A stretch of DNA of 64,000 nucleotides from Barthelona sp. PAP020 (Eukaryota > Metamonada: BaSk clade), in the NCBI GenBank assembly GCA_040182905.1, contig JARQWU010000010.1, positions 1 to 64,000 of the forward strand, written 5' to 3'. Under the pieces are notes generated by a model. It saw nothing but the letters and a program-made list of their open reading frames with translations, ran no database searches and was not told the DNA's origin. Made by a program: the position numbers and the translations under genes. Of the stretch, positions 18,831 through 29,371 are shown piece after piece (positions within the stretch are counted from its first letter, which is position 1; each line of letters starts with the position of its first letter).

Positions 18831-19907
18831 TTATTCAAGTTTTGGTTCTTTTTTCTTGTTACTTTTGTCTTTAGATTTTTTTGATTTTGATTTTGCCTTG
18901 GTGTCCTTTGATTTAGATGCCTTTGACTTAGAGCCACTGCTCTTCTTATCTGCCAAAGAATTGATCAAATCATCTGCATCTCCAACTTCATGTTTAGTTT
19001 TTTGTTTTTCCATCAAAGAAGCATTTCTAACACGTTCAGCCTCCTCATTTAAAACGTATTTTTGTTCTTTCTCTTTCTTTCTTTCAAGACTCGTTGTTTC
19101 CATTTTTTTATCTCTGTTTTCTTTTTCTCTTTGTTTTTTAACCTTGTCACTCAACCAATATTCACCAGTTTCCATTTGAAGATCTTCTTTACGAGGCAAA
19201 TTAGGAACAGGAAAGGGGGTATATTCTTTTTTCTTTCTATCAATACGTTTTCTTCTGATATGTGAAGACCTTTTCTTAAAATTAGGTAAAAATCTGGTCC
19301 AATCAGCATTAGCAAGCTTTGGATCCTTTGCTAGTTCATTCTTTATCATCATCTCTTCAATTTGATACACAGGATGAACGTTATTCATGCAATCAATAAC
19401 TATATCTCTAACTATTTGCAGTCCGTTTGTATCTCCAATAGCACAAACAGTACCTCCTTGAACCAAGATATAACAACCAGACACGGCTTCAATAGCTTTT
19501 AAAGTGGTACCATTTGAACCAATTAAACGTTGTCTTCTCTTTATGTATCTTTCTCTATTTTTAACCAATCCTTTAATTTTGATCACATCACAAAACGTAT
19601 CTTCATCAAAAACTCGTTTTGCTTGATCATAAGGAACAGATCTGGCCAATAATTTAATCATATCTCTGGCTTGAATGATAGCACAAGGATCAAATGTCTC
19701 TCTTGTTGTTGAAACAGTGATTGAACCTTCAACAAGATCGAGTATTCCTTTAATTCCGTGATATTTAAATAAATCGGTACATTTTCCCCAAATTTCTCTC
19801 AAATACGATTCTCGATATTGAGGAAATAATGTTGCATAACTAGTTTCTTCAGATAATGGTCCTTTCATTTCACCTTTTTGCAAAGGAGCACTCCAATTTT
19901 CTGTCAT
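18831..19907 (-). CDS. KRR1: KRR1, KH-domain small-subunit processome factor
   Basis: A 358-residue protein with the full Krr1 pattern. SYATLFPQYRESYLREIW occurs early, then the divergent first KH domain (GSITVSTTRETFDPCAIIQARDMIKLLARSVP), then the second KH domain with QRLIGSNGTTLKAIE and CYILVQGGTVCAIG, then the NVHPVYQIEEMMIK segment, and finally a lysine-rich tail. Krr1 is a nucleolar component needed for 40S assembly. It is convergent with the AFG2-like gene, with only 108 bp between stops. The start is ATG, 28 bases downstream of a T run on the coding strand. Confidence 0.93.
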   Translation of the reverse strand: MTENWSAPLQKGEMKGPLSEETSYATLFPQYRESYLREIWGKCTDLFKYHGIKGILDLVEGSITVSTTRETFDPCAIIQARDMIKLLARSVPYDQAKRVFDEDTFCDVIKIKGLVKNRERYIKRRQRLIGSNGTTLKAIEAVSGCYILVQGGTVCAIGDTNGLQIVRDIVIDCMNNVHPVYQIEEMMIKNELAKDPKLANADWTRFLPNFKKRSSHIRRKRIDRKKKEYTPFPVPNLPRKEDLQMETGEYWLSDKVKKQREKENRDKKMETTSLERKKEKEQKYVLNEEAERVRNASLMEKQKTKHEVGDADDLINSLADKKSSGSKSKASKSKDTKAKSKSKKSKDKSNKKKEPKLE

Positions 19908-20085
19908 TTGACTGTTATTCTGAGATTAATAAAAAAAAAAATATAATGCATTCACATTTTTCTATTCAATGAATGAACCATGTTGATTTTTTATTTATTC
20001 CAGAATATTAAAAAATAAATGAATATAATTCTCCACATTTCATCAAAGGGAAAAAAAGAAAACATTTGTTTAGGTCTTAAATAAT

Positions 20086-21987
20086 TTATGTGGTCTTATT
20101 AATATAAGTCTTAAAATCAATAAAACTAGTTTTAGGTACCTGTTTTTGCTGTTGTTTATGTTGTTTATGTACATGTTTTGAATATTTTGAATATTTTGGG
20201 ATAATGGGACTTGTTGAACCACTGTGAAAAGTTCTTTCATTTCTATTTGATAGATCAACATATTTATTTTTGATTTCCAAAGATTTTACAAAAGAATCAC
20301 TTCTTTTTAATTCTGCCGAATCAGCCCTCAAAATTTCATCCATCATATTGGAAGTAAGGGAATTTGCCAAAGATTTTGATTTAATTTTACGATTCTCTTC
20401 ATCAAATGAAAAATCGAATGTTGAATTTGAAGATACTGGAATTTTTTCTTGAGTTTCATCGCTTTTATTTATGGAATTGACAATATCATCAATATACATT
20501 GAATCCGGAACAGTATATTCCGATTTGCACCTGCAAAAAGAAATGTACCAATCATCATAGAGTTTGTTAGCCTCTTCAGGCTGTAAAATTGGAGAATAAT
20601 TCAAAAAAATAAACTCTAAATCACCAATGCTGGAAGGATCCAATAACAGAATTTCAACAAGGTTTGGTGTGTTTTCTACATCTCTTAAACGTCCATAAAC
20701 CAATTCAAATGATTGATAACTGAAAGCACAAAGATTAGATACAGCTAGAAGACAGCTTATTTTGACTAAAATTCGGGAAGACTTTGATAAGATAGTCAAA
20801 ATGACCTCCACAATATTAACTTCCTCAAAAAATGCAATTTTTGCTCGAGAACACTTTATTATATATTCAGCGAATAGTGATAAATAACTGCAAACTCTTT
20901 CTATTTCAATAAACTCATTATTCATCGTCGAATCATCACCTCCACCAAACAAATCCTGAGAAAAATCTATATTAATCTCAAAGGCAGATCTGGGAACAGG
21001 TTTAATTATTTCTAACCCATATTCATCAAAATGAATTGAGGCATTATCATCAAGATCGAAAACAGTCTCTTCTGTCGAAGAAAGGTCACTATCAGCATTC
21101 TGTTTAAAATCTTGAGTTGAAAAATTCTCAAAAATTTCAAAAAATAATGTAACAATCTTCTTTTCATCTTGAAGAATATTGGACATTTTCAACAGCAAAT
21201 CACTCAAGGGCTTAAAAAATTCGATCGATAAAGGAGGTAAATTTGAAAAAATGCTGAAAATTTCATCTTCAAATTTTGCCAAACATTCATCAGAATAATT
21301 AAATAGTAATTCATATATAAACAATTGACTACTTGAAGGTATATTCTCATTAATAACACACAAAATAAGCTCCTTCGGTGATTGAAAAAAAGTGAGATGC
21401 TCAAACACACTCAATAACAATTTCCGGATAGAAGGATGAAAACCTTCCTTTATTATATCCAAAAGATTCACAAAAAGAAACTCTTTAACTATTTCCAAAT
21501 AGGTGAAATTGTCAACAAAAATTGAAACAATTAATAAGCTTTCATTCAAAACATGGGGAGGTTTCATAGTTGATAAACAGTCATTTAAACATATTAATCC
21601 ACCGCTTTCAACAAAAAGATATTCCAATTCAGGAAAATTTGTTAAAAATAATCTGATTATCCTTAAAACTAAATACTGGCTGTCATCATTTAAATTTACC
21701 AGTTGTAATCTGTAAAAACTATTGATTCGAATGAATATTAATTCATAACAATCCATATAATCATTAATTAACTCATCATTTCTAAAAAGCTTCTCGGTTT
21801 TATCATATTTGCATCGTAAACATTGTAAGATTCTTAAATGTCGTCTTGTGTTTGCTTTATTCCAACTGTTTAAGGTGTCTTTTGCTTTAAAATTCTTTTT
21901 CAAATTTGCCAATTCAAAAACATCTTTCGTTATCCCATGTACCTTGGTTTTTTCTATAGGTGGTAACCATAACGTGTTATTACTCAT
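20086..21987 (-). CDS. Helical-repeat (armadillo-like) protein, unknown function
   Basis: A 633-residue protein. Residues about 70-480 consist of amphipathic helices of the ARM/HEAT sort (YLVLRIIRLFLTNFPELEYLFVESGGLICLNDCLS, and IVEVILTILSKSSRILVKISCLLAVSNLC), interrupted at about 300-340 by an acidic linker. The C-terminal 150 residues are polar and Ser/Lys-rich, with a short His/Gln/Lys cluster near the end. No signal peptide or enzyme motif is visible. The ATG at 21987 is the first in frame. It reads like a scaffold protein, possibly ciliary given the neighbouring genes, but no family was recognised. Confidence 0.75.
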   Translation of the reverse strand: MSNNTLWLPPIEKTKVHGITKDVFELANLKKNFKAKDTLNSWNKANTRRHLRILQCLRCKYDKTEKLFRNDELINDYMDCYELIFIRINSFYRLQLVNLNDDSQYLVLRIIRLFLTNFPELEYLFVESGGLICLNDCLSTMKPPHVLNESLLIVSIFVDNFTYLEIVKEFLFVNLLDIIKEGFHPSIRKLLLSVFEHLTFFQSPKELILCVINENIPSSSQLFIYELLFNYSDECLAKFEDEIFSIFSNLPPLSIEFFKPLSDLLLKMSNILQDEKKIVTLFFEIFENFSTQDFKQNADSDLSSTEETVFDLDDNASIHFDEYGLEIIKPVPRSAFEINIDFSQDLFGGGDDSTMNNEFIEIERVCSYLSLFAEYIIKCSRAKIAFFEEVNIVEVILTILSKSSRILVKISCLLAVSNLCAFSYQSFELVYGRLRDVENTPNLVEILLLDPSSIGDLEFIFLNYSPILQPEEANKLYDDWYISFCRCKSEYTVPDSMYIDDIVNSINKSDETQEKIPVSSNSTFDFSFDEENRKIKSKSLANSLTSNMMDEILRADSAELKRSDSFVKSLEIKNKYVDLSNRNERTFHSGSTSPIIPKYSKYSKHVHKQHKQQQKQVPKTSFIDFKTYINKTT

Positions 21988-22106
21988 AATTAGACTAAAT
22001 TATCCTTGATTTTTCAAAATTCTCAACGAAAAATAAAATTTGAATTTTTTTACATCAGTAAATACAAAAAGCATTTTTTTTCTCAAAAAAACTTCTGCTA
22101 TACAGA

Positions 22107-23318
22107 TTAAGTGGTTAAAACAGTAACCTTGGGCTTAAGAAGAGCACCAGAATTAGACTTGAAGAATGAAGTAGTCTTGAAAATGGAACTACCAGCATTC
22201 TTTTGCATGAAAACATTGGTTCCATCAGCAGAAATAGTGACACCAGTACCAGTCAATTCAATATGATCACTGACAGTCGTAGAAGACTTGTCTTGTCCAA
22301 TCATAATAAGAGGAATGTTGAAATTGACACCGTTAACGAAGGAAACAGAAATACCAGATCCAATACCAACTGAATTGATAAGAAGTTGGAAGACAATATC
22401 ATTAGTAGTACCATGACTTTGAATGTTGAAGACTTTGAGAGATCCAGCAGAGGCATCAGCATAGAAAGAAGCACCAGAAGCCCAGTTTAACTTGTCAATA
22501 TAAATAGATGATCCTTCACTGCGATAATCCTTGGCAGTAACTTCTTGGAAATAACTGACACCGCTTGAGAGCTTAAGATAAGAACGGAGGGGTTGGAAAT
22601 GGTTGAAGTATCCAGTAAGAGAAACACCAGTAGAAGTGACTCCAGCAGGAATGGTATAAGAAGTTTCAACCTTTTCAGAAGAAGAAGTAGATTCAAGTTT
22701 AATATAAGTAAATTGGAAACTGGTAGGAACTTGAATTTTGATGTGATGGATCTTACAATCAGTAATACTGGCATCAAAAATTTGTTCAAGATAAATAGTC
22801 TTTGAGCAACCGGTAACAGAAACCTCGTTATGATCTTTAGGGGTAACTGTTTCAGCAACGGCAGTAGGATTGGGAGCGGAACCGTCAATATACTTAACAT
22901 AAGAAGAAACCTTAATATCACTACCAGCATGAGTTAAATATTCAATTGATACATGAGATGATTTGACAACTAAGCAATTATAATCAGCAGTAGCATAGCT
23001 GACTTCAGCATAAGTTTTGGTTTGAGTGGCACGTAAACAGTTGGCAGCATTAAACAAGTTTTCCCAATAACCAGTTATGGTTAAAAGAATGGCAATGATA
23101 ATAATGAGGATGAGGCAGCAAATACCACAACAACCACACTTGCCCTTTTTAGTTTTAGGCATGTATTTTCTAATACCGTGGCTGCCAGTGGTTTGTGGAA
23201 CACCTTGGCGACCTTGAGGTTGTCCCATTGGATGAGGACCTCCCATTTGCATGTTTTGTTGAGGATAAGCCATTTGGGGTTGGGGATTATAACCCATTTG
23301 ATTTGGTTGACCGTACAT
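22107..23318 (-). CDS. Single-pass membrane protein with Gly/Pro/Gln-rich head and beta-rich ectodomain
   Basis: A 403-residue protein. Residues about 1-45 are Met/Gln/Pro/Gly-rich (MYGQPNQMGYNPQPQMAYP), then comes a Lys/Cys cluster (KTKKGKCGCCGICC) directly before one transmembrane helix at about 66-88, and then some 310 residues of Ser/Thr/Val-rich sequence with alternating polar and hydrophobic residues, as in beta-sandwich ectodomains. The juxtamembrane cysteines could be palmitoylated. The overall plan resembles LEA2-like membrane proteins, but no signature proves it. The ATG at 23318 was chosen over an upstream TTG; a run of ten A on the plus strand (T on the coding strand) lies just before it. 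Codon use resembles the highly expressed eL20 and inositol-phosphate synthase genes, suggesting an abundant surface protein. Confidence 0.7.
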   Translation of the reverse strand: MYGQPNQMGYNPQPQMAYPQQNMQMGGPHPMGQPQGRQGVPQTTGSHGIRKYMPKTKKGKCGCCGICCLILIIIIAILLTITGYWENLFNAANCLRATQTKTYAEVSYATADYNCLVVKSSHVSIEYLTHAGSDIKVSSYVKYIDGSAPNPTAVAETVTPKDHNEVSVTGCSKTIYLEQIFDASITDCKIHHIKIQVPTSFQFTYIKLESTSSSEKVETSYTIPAGVTSTGVSLTGYFNHFQPLRSYLKLSSGVSYFQEVTAKDYRSEGSSIYIDKLNWASGASFYADASAGSLKVFNIQSHGTTNDIVFQLLINSVGIGSGISVSFVNGVNFNIPLIMIGQDKSSTTVSDHIELTGTGVTISADGTNVFMQKNAGSSIFKTTSFFKSNSGALLKPKVTVLTT

Positions 23319-23641
23319 TTCCAAAAAAAAAATAAATAAAGTTTAAATCCATAATTAGATTGTAAACCTATTTTGGCATGTTTTTTCCCAGCAATTCCAG
23401 ATTTAGGAATTTATAAAAAGCATTTTTTTATCCCAAAGAAACCAAAATTGTTATTAAAGGAAGATCAAATTTATTATTTTTTTTAAAAATTCCCAAAACT
23501 CTTCTTTACAATCCGTCACTTGATAAATAATCAAAAGAAACCTTATTTATAAAGGATAAAATGATAATGAAACCAGAAAAAAAAAAATGTTTTGGAAAAA
23601 AATTTCCAAAAGTTTTCTTATTCCCATTTTCACCAATAGAA
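23319..23641. promoter_or_regulatory. Shared divergent promoter region (membrane protein / eL20)
   Basis: A 323-bp AT-rich spacer between two divergent start codons. It has several homopolymer runs: T or A runs near both ends, an A run at about 23580, and T runs around 23425 and 23475. No open frame or RNA gene was seen. Confidence 0.5.
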
Positions 23642-24218
23642 ATGAATCCTTCCAATATGGTATGATTGTTATGTTATTTTATTACTAATTAACCAGGTTC
23701 GTGAATTTGTTGTCGCTGGTAGAGCTTTGCCAACCGAAAACGACGCAAATCCCGTTATTTACAAAATGAGCATTTATGCTGCCAACCCAGTTGTTGCTCG
23801 TTCTCGTTTTTGGAACACTTTAAAGAAATCTCAAAAGATTAAAAAGTGCAATGCCCAAATTATTGAATGCACAGAAATTTTTGAAAAGAATACCAAGGCT
23901 TGTAAGTCTTTTGCTGTTTATATTCGTTATCGTGTTCGTCATGGATTTATTAATATGCGTAAGGAATATCGTGCCACTTCTCGTTGTGAAGCTGTCTCTC
24001 AAATGTTCCAAGAAATGGCCGGTCTTCATCGTGCCAGACCCGAAGTTATTCAAATCCTCAATGTCGAACGTTTGTTAAAGAAGGAAGATGTTAACAGAAC
24101 TCAAGTTTCTGCCTTCATGAACCCTTCTATTAGCTTCCCTGTTACCCATCATGTTGTTCGTGGTTCTTCCAAGCACTTCTCAACCAAGTTCAAAGCCACT
24201 AGACCTAATCTTCACTAA
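23642..24218 (+). CDS. RPL20: Ribosomal protein eL20 (L18a/L20), with a 37-nt intron
   Basis: The spliced gene joins 23642-23659 to 23697-24218 and gives 179 residues. After MNPSNM the second exon continues VREFVVAGRALPTEND, exactly the family's opening, followed by NPVVARSRFWNTLKKSQKIKK, MRKEYRATSRCEAV, the HRARPEVIQI segment and the FPVTHHVV...RPNLH tail. eL20 is a large-subunit ribosomal protein. Without the intron the frame would start late and lose the conserved first strand. The intron has GTATGA at the 5' end and CTAAT followed by TAACCAG at the 3' end. Codon use is less AT-biased than in most neighbours, as expected for high expression. Confidence 0.95.
23660..23696 (+). other. Intron, 37 nt, in eL20 gene
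   Basis: It begins GTATGA and ends CTAATTAACCAG. Removing it joins codon 6 to codon 7 in phase 0 and restores the conserved eL20 N-terminus. The CTAAT element is a probable branch site, 7 nt before the end. Confidence 0.9.
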
Positions 24219-24447
24219 TTTTGACTTTTTCAATGTTTTCGGGATGTCCATAAACTTAGGATTCAATCTATGTTTTTTTTTAAGTTTAAAGTGTGATTTT
24301 ATTTTAAATAAATATTTGTCCTAAACATCTTTTTTTCACAATTTTGGTTGTGATCATAATCCTTCATACAATTATTTAGACCATAATATAAGTAAATAAG
24401 AATGAAATTTGAAATAATGGGTCAATATTTTTTTAATTGAAATTTGA

Positions 24448-27400
24448 ATGCTTGATTGTTGGGGATTATCAAATAATGTTCCTGATACGACAATTGTATT
24501 ACCCAATCAACAAATTTTTTACATTAATGGAAGATATTTTATTATCCAAGATTTGATAACGAATGACAAACAATTTGTTCCATTTGCGCCTGATGTTCTA
24601 AAAGTAAAGAAAACTTTTTTAACTATTTGTGGGAAATATATTGTGTGTTTTGAAGTTTTAAAAGAAAGTCCTTCAATTGCATCATTTTCATTTTTATCTA
24701 CCAAATATTTTAAAAGGAGTAAAATGTTCAGCTGTCCGGATATTGATATTTCAAATGTTATCGATGTTGGTGTTACGGCTGATTCTAAGAATTTATTATT
24801 ATTAACTTCAATGAGTGGAAACAATTCAACTATTAGTAACAACACAATAAGTGGAAATCGTGAGCATCCACAATTATCGTTACAAATTGTTGAAATAGCA
24901 AAAATGAAAATTATCACTAACATACGTCTTGTACACAATCAATATGGAACTGTTGAACACATAATACCAAATCCTTATGAAAAGAATACGATATTGTTTC
25001 TTGGACCTCATACAATAAAGATTGCACGAATACATGACAATAGCTATCTACGACAAGTGAGTGGTGGAGGGGTTAATTTAGAAAATTTAGGTTACTTTCA
25101 ATGTGCCACATGGTTTAACGAAGTCGATATCTTTTTTGGAACAAAAAATGGGGAGATTTATTTTCTGTGTAATGGAGAATTTGCAGAGCCTTTAAGACCC
25201 AGTTTAGATCAAGAATTTTCAATTTGTTCAATGATACTTCAGCGGAACTATCTGTTGGTTGGAAATAGTGTTGGTTTTGTGTATATTTATCGAAAGATAG
25301 ATCCACCTGCAGAAGATCCAATAACTACTGGTACATTACCCAAATCACATTCCAAACAATTTTCTTCCAGGGAAGATTCCTTGATATTAGGTCTAGGGAA
25401 TCCAAACAGCTCTTTTAACACTCCTATTTCTTCAAATCCTTATTTTAACAATTCTTTGAATGCTATTAGTACAAATTTACATGGAACAAATTGTAATAGC
25501 AAGAATGATTCGTGTAATTCCGAAGTGATGGGTGGATACAGTGAAATATCTGCTTCTACGATTTCAAGACGGGGAAATCGCAATTGTATACATGTTCCTG
25601 TAGCTTTAATAAATATGGTAAACCCGGTTGGATATTCATCTCACTTGAATTTAAATCGAGAATTAGTCACCAAAAATAGGGAATCTCTCATACCTGATAG
25701 TAAGGTGATCGATTTTCAACAACAAACATTTGTCGACAAGATTAATGCAACTGATGCAATTTCTAAGTTGTTTATTCTACCCAATCTAGAATGTTTAACG
25801 TGCATTACTGAAAAGGGTGATATTTTCATGTTTGATCGAAACATAGAAGATATCGTTCAGGGGTACAGCTATTGTCACCTGTTAAGAAATCCATTAACCA
25901 AGATTAGTAGTGTGTGTACTTCTTTAAATTCGCCATATATTGTATTGGGTGATGAATTGGGTACAATTGTAATATATTCATGTTCTTTATGTAGAGAAAT
26001 CATTGTTAAACCGAAATTTATTGATGTTGAGCGATATGGGATGATAAAGAGCATGGTAATTAATGATTCAGGACATATTTTGATTATTGCAACTGATTCT
26101 TATGTATTTATTTGTTCCATCTGTCTGAATGATATTGGTTTCAGCAAGACATTGCAGATTCAGTCGAATGACATTGTTGGATTGGATATTACAAAAGCTG
26201 GTGATCTGTTGATAATTGCTACAACTACTGATGTGAAAGTCTTTTCACTTTTCAGTTGCGAATATGTCAACACTATTAGGGTTTCTGAGGTTTCTTCAGG
26301 TTATAAAATAAAAAAGATGAAAATGGAAAATTTTGATTGCATCTTATTGATACTATTAGAAAATGGTTTGTTACAAAGATATAGTGTGAAAACAGGGAGG
26401 AAAATCATTGAATGGCATCAAATATTGCATTCAGTTATTGATAATTTCTCAATACTACCCATTAAAACAATAAACGCACATGGTGTAGGTGCTTTAGTTG
26501 ACGAGCATATGACTTTGGATTTTGATCATAAAAATCAGGTAACCCATGCGATTCTGCTTGATTCTGAAGGAGAATTGGTTCATATTAAGGATTTTTCGGT
26601 AATTAATGAAAGCAAACCAGTATTTTACAATGAAGATGCTATCAATAGTGGTAATGAGCCAAAAAAATTGTCATTTTTAGGTGCGGCTTTTCATTTCATT
26701 TTTTTAGGTTATTGTGATGGCACAACTGGAATGATAGCACATCCAATGAAGAAATCCACAAGTAAAATTTTGAATGTTCATCAATTGTTTAATTCTCCTG
26801 TCATCAATATTTCTGTTTTAAATAATGGGAAAAATGCTTGTATTGTGTCTGAAAATGGGGAGATATACATATTAGGAACATTGAATTTGATTGGGGAAGT
26901 ACAAAGAGTTGAAGATTTAGAACATGCAAATAGTTTACGTAATATATTAGAAAAAAAAATGTCTGATGAGAAAATTTTGAATAGTACAGAACAATTAAAG
27001 ACGCCTGAAGAAGATACAGTGAAAGCAATGATTTTGAAGAATGAATTTGGTGCAAAGAATGTTTTATTGAGTAAAAACGATCAAAATTCATTGAAGCAGT
27101 ATTACCAAAATATTCAACATGTGATCTCAAAGAAAGAAAAAGAAAAAGAAGAAGAAAATTTTGGAAAACACATGATAATACGTGAAGAAAGAAATGGGAA
27201 TGGGAATTTAAGCAACAAACATCTGTTACATAACACGTATTTAGAAGAAAAGATAAAGCTGCAACGAAACAATATCATTGATTTAAAAGAATATCAAAAC
27301 ACTTTAAAACTTAGGATTGATAAAGAGAATGATATTTTTAATGTTGAGATAGAAAAGGAGAAGCACAATCATAACCAAAATAAATCATTACTTACCCAAA

Positions 27401-29013
27401 AATTTGATGAAGAAATATCGGAAGAACAGAAGAATTTGGAAATGTTAGAAAAAGATTTAAAAGAAATTGAATTCATTCATCAAAAATCATATGAAGAAAA
27501 AGAAAAAGAACATAACAATACTTTAGAAAGATTAGAAAAAGATTATACTTCAAAGAAGGATAATGAAGAAGAAGCTTTAATTGAATTGATTGAACAGATC
27601 AAACATAATGAGAAACTAATGAGTGAATATGTACAAGAACAAAATAAACAACATCAAAAACAGATATTTAAATTAACCAGTGATTATGAAGAGATCTTAC
27701 GAATTAATCGTAAAGAATGGGAAAAAGTTAAAGAAAAACGTCGAAATATAATTAAATTAAAGGAAGAAAATATCAAAAAATTAGAAGAAGAGTTTGATTT
27801 AGATGTATTGGGAAATGTTTTAGATAAAAAAAAGAAGAGAAAATTTGATCAAAAATTAACTGTAGAATTAAAGAATGTACAAAAAAATTTAATACAACAA
27901 AAGAAAAAGATCGATGAACGTATAAAAAACAATGAAAATGAATTATTAATAGAAAGAAAAAATAAAAATTTAAAACAAATGAAAATAACTATTTTAGAAA
28001 AGGAAATTGATGGAATGTTAAAAGAAATTGAAGAAAGAAAATTAATTGCGTCTGAAAAAGATGGTAGAATTGAAATTTTAGGAAAAAAAATCGAAGAATT
28101 AGAAAAATTTAAGTTTGTGTTAAACTATAAGATAAATGATTTGCATAAAGACATATTACCTAAAACTTTATTGATTGAAGAATTAAATGAAAAGATCAAT
28201 AACAGAAGAAAAGAATTAAATCAAGAAAAAATTTTGAATAATAAGTTAGCTATTGATATCAGTGAAGAAAAGATAAAATTAAAGGCTCTCAATAATTCTA
28301 TTGAAAAGGATACCGTAAATGACACCAAATTTACAACATATTATGAAAATTTTTTCAAAGACTTTCACGATATGTTTAAAAATACAAAAATTTTGAATTT
28401 TCCAGCAATTGTTCGGGAATTTTATTCCAAATATTTTTTAAAACAGTCATTTAATTCTAATCTAAACTTTGAGTATCATAATCCCATTGATCAAAGTATA
28501 AAAAAGACAATTAATAATTCCTCTCATATTTCAAGTCTAGAAAATTCTTTGAAAAATATCCAGATGAAAAAATTAAAATTTTTAAAACATTCAAAAATTG
28601 AAAGTGAAAAATTATTACAGGAAAACAGTAAATTGATCACTGAGATTAATTTATTGAGAAAAGACACTCATAGTCGTAGAAATAAGAAAATTAAACATTT
28701 AGGTATTAATGATCATCTTGCTGAAACTAAAAAGGCTAATAAGGTCAAAATGAACAGTTTAAAGAAAAAAATTTTGGATTTAGAAAAAAAAAATATCTTT
28801 ACTAAAAATGATTGTAATAGTAATCCACAATCTAGTAAAAAAGACTTATTATTCTATAAAGATTCATCAAATCGCAACGTTTACATTCAAAATATTAATG
28901 ATTCTTCTCCAAACTTTAACAAAAATTTTAACCAAAATAATAACAATACAATGCCTTTCATTCAAAGTGCCATCCCTTTGCCACCAAAAATTAAATTAAA
29001 TACCAATAGATAA
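24448..29013 (+). CDS. CFAP57-like flagellar WD40 and coiled-coil protein
   Basis: A 1521-residue protein. Residues about 20-830 hold degenerate WD40 propellers (for example IIPNPYEKNTILFLGPHTIKIARI and IVLGDELGTIVIYSCSLCREIIVKP), and residues about 870-1450 form a nearly continuous Lys/Glu-rich coiled coil. This order, length and style match CFAP57/WDR65, a regulator of inner-arm dynein attachment and beating in motile cilia; the human protein is about 1250 residues, so this one is longer. CFAP43 and CFAP44 share the architecture and are the main alternatives. The ATG at 24448 opens the frame just ahead of the conserved N-terminal strand (QQIFYINGRYFIIQD). It implies a motile flagellum. Confidence 0.75.
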   Translation: MLDCWGLSNNVPDTTIVLPNQQIFYINGRYFIIQDLITNDKQFVPFAPDVLKVKKTFLTICGKYIVCFEVLKESPSIASFSFLSTKYFKRSKMFSCPDIDISNVIDVGVTADSKNLLLLTSMSGNNSTISNNTISGNREHPQLSLQIVEIAKMKIITNIRLVHNQYGTVEHIIPNPYEKNTILFLGPHTIKIARIHDNSYLRQVSGGGVNLENLGYFQCATWFNEVDIFFGTKNGEIYFLCNGEFAEPLRPSLDQEFSICSMILQRNYLLVGNSVGFVYIYRKIDPPAEDPITTGTLPKSHSKQFSSREDSLILGLGNPNSSFNTPISSNPYFNNSLNAISTNLHGTNCNSKNDSCNSEVMGGYSEISASTISRRGNRNCIHVPVALINMVNPVGYSSHLNLNRELVTKNRESLIPDSKVIDFQQQTFVDKINATDAISKLFILPNLECLTCITEKGDIFMFDRNIEDIVQGYSYCHLLRNPLTKISSVCTSLNSPYIVLGDELGTIVIYSCSLCREIIVKPKFIDVERYGMIKSMVINDSGHILIIATDSYVFICSICLNDIGFSKTLQIQSNDIVGLDITKAGDLLIIATTTDVKVFSLFSCEYVNTIRVSEVSSGYKIKKMKMENFDCILLILLENGLLQRYSVKTGRKIIEWHQILHSVIDNFSILPIKTINAHGVGALVDEHMTLDFDHKNQVTHAILLDSEGELVHIKDFSVINESKPVFYNEDAINSGNEPKKLSFLGAAFHFIFLGYCDGTTGMIAHPMKKSTSKILNVHQLFNSPVINISVLNNGKNACIVSENGEIYILGTLNLIGEVQRVEDLEHANSLRNILEKKMSDEKILNSTEQLKTPEEDTVKAMILKNEFGAKNVLLSKNDQNSLKQYYQNIQHVISKKEKEKEEENFGKHMIIREERNGNGNLSNKHLLHNTYLEEKIKLQRNNIIDLKEYQNTLKLRIDKENDIFNVEIEKEKHNHNQNKSLLTQKFDEEISEEQKNLEMLEKDLKEIEFIHQKSYEEKEKEHNNTLERLEKDYTSKKDNEEEALIELIEQIKHNEKLMSEYVQEQNKQHQKQIFKLTSDYEEILRINRKEWEKVKEKRRNIIKLKEENIKKLEEEFDLDVLGNVLDKKKKRKFDQKLTVELKNVQKNLIQQKKKIDERIKNNENELLIERKNKNLKQMKITILEKEIDGMLKEIEERKLIASEKDGRIEILGKKIEELEKFKFVLNYKINDLHKDILPKTLLIEELNEKINNRRKELNQEKILNNKLAIDISEEKIKLKALNNSIEKDTVNDTKFTTYYENFFKDFHDMFKNTKILNFPAIVREFYSKYFLKQSFNSNLNFEYHNPIDQSIKKTINNSSHISSLENSLKNIQMKKLKFLKHSKIESEKLLQENSKLITEINLLRKDTHSRRNKKIKHLGINDHLAETKKANKVKMNSLKKKILDLEKKNIFTKNDCNSNPQSSKKDLLFYKDSSNRNVYIQNINDSSPNFNKNFNQNNNNTMPFIQSAIPLPPKIKLNTNR

Positions 29014-29371
29014 ACTGTAGAACAACAAAGTTTTTTTTTATTTTTTTTTTTCCTCCAAACTTTTCACATAACTTTCGCCAAATTTAAAACAAAATTCTTA
29101 GTTGATTAATTAATAAAATTAATTATTAACTTTGTTCTTTATCAAAATTAAAATGGAAAAAAGAACATTGATGCCAAATAATATGGCTTCAGTGAAATCA
29201 ATAATCTTTTAAAACAACTATTTTTATTTTTTCCCCTTTTAGATTTTTTACCATTCCTTTTTGAGGGATTCCTTGTTACCAAAAAAATAAAATCAAAATT
29301 CTTTTACTGTTTTTAATTCAACTTTCCTTACTCTCAAAGAAGTAACTGTTTAACCTCATATATATCCTTAT
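29014..29371. other. Gene-free stretch between convergent genes
   Basis: A 358-bp AT-rich interval between two 3' ends. It contains T-rich runs just after the CFAP57-like stop and AT-only palindromic stretches near 29104-29130. These probably serve as 3' untranslated and termination sequence. Nothing else was seen. Confidence 0.5.

Noticed and set aside
18856-19265. Plus-strand Phe/Leu/Ser-rich frames that look like membrane proteins
   Set aside because: They lie opposite the Lys-rich tail of KRR1; lysine codons read backwards give Phe and Leu.
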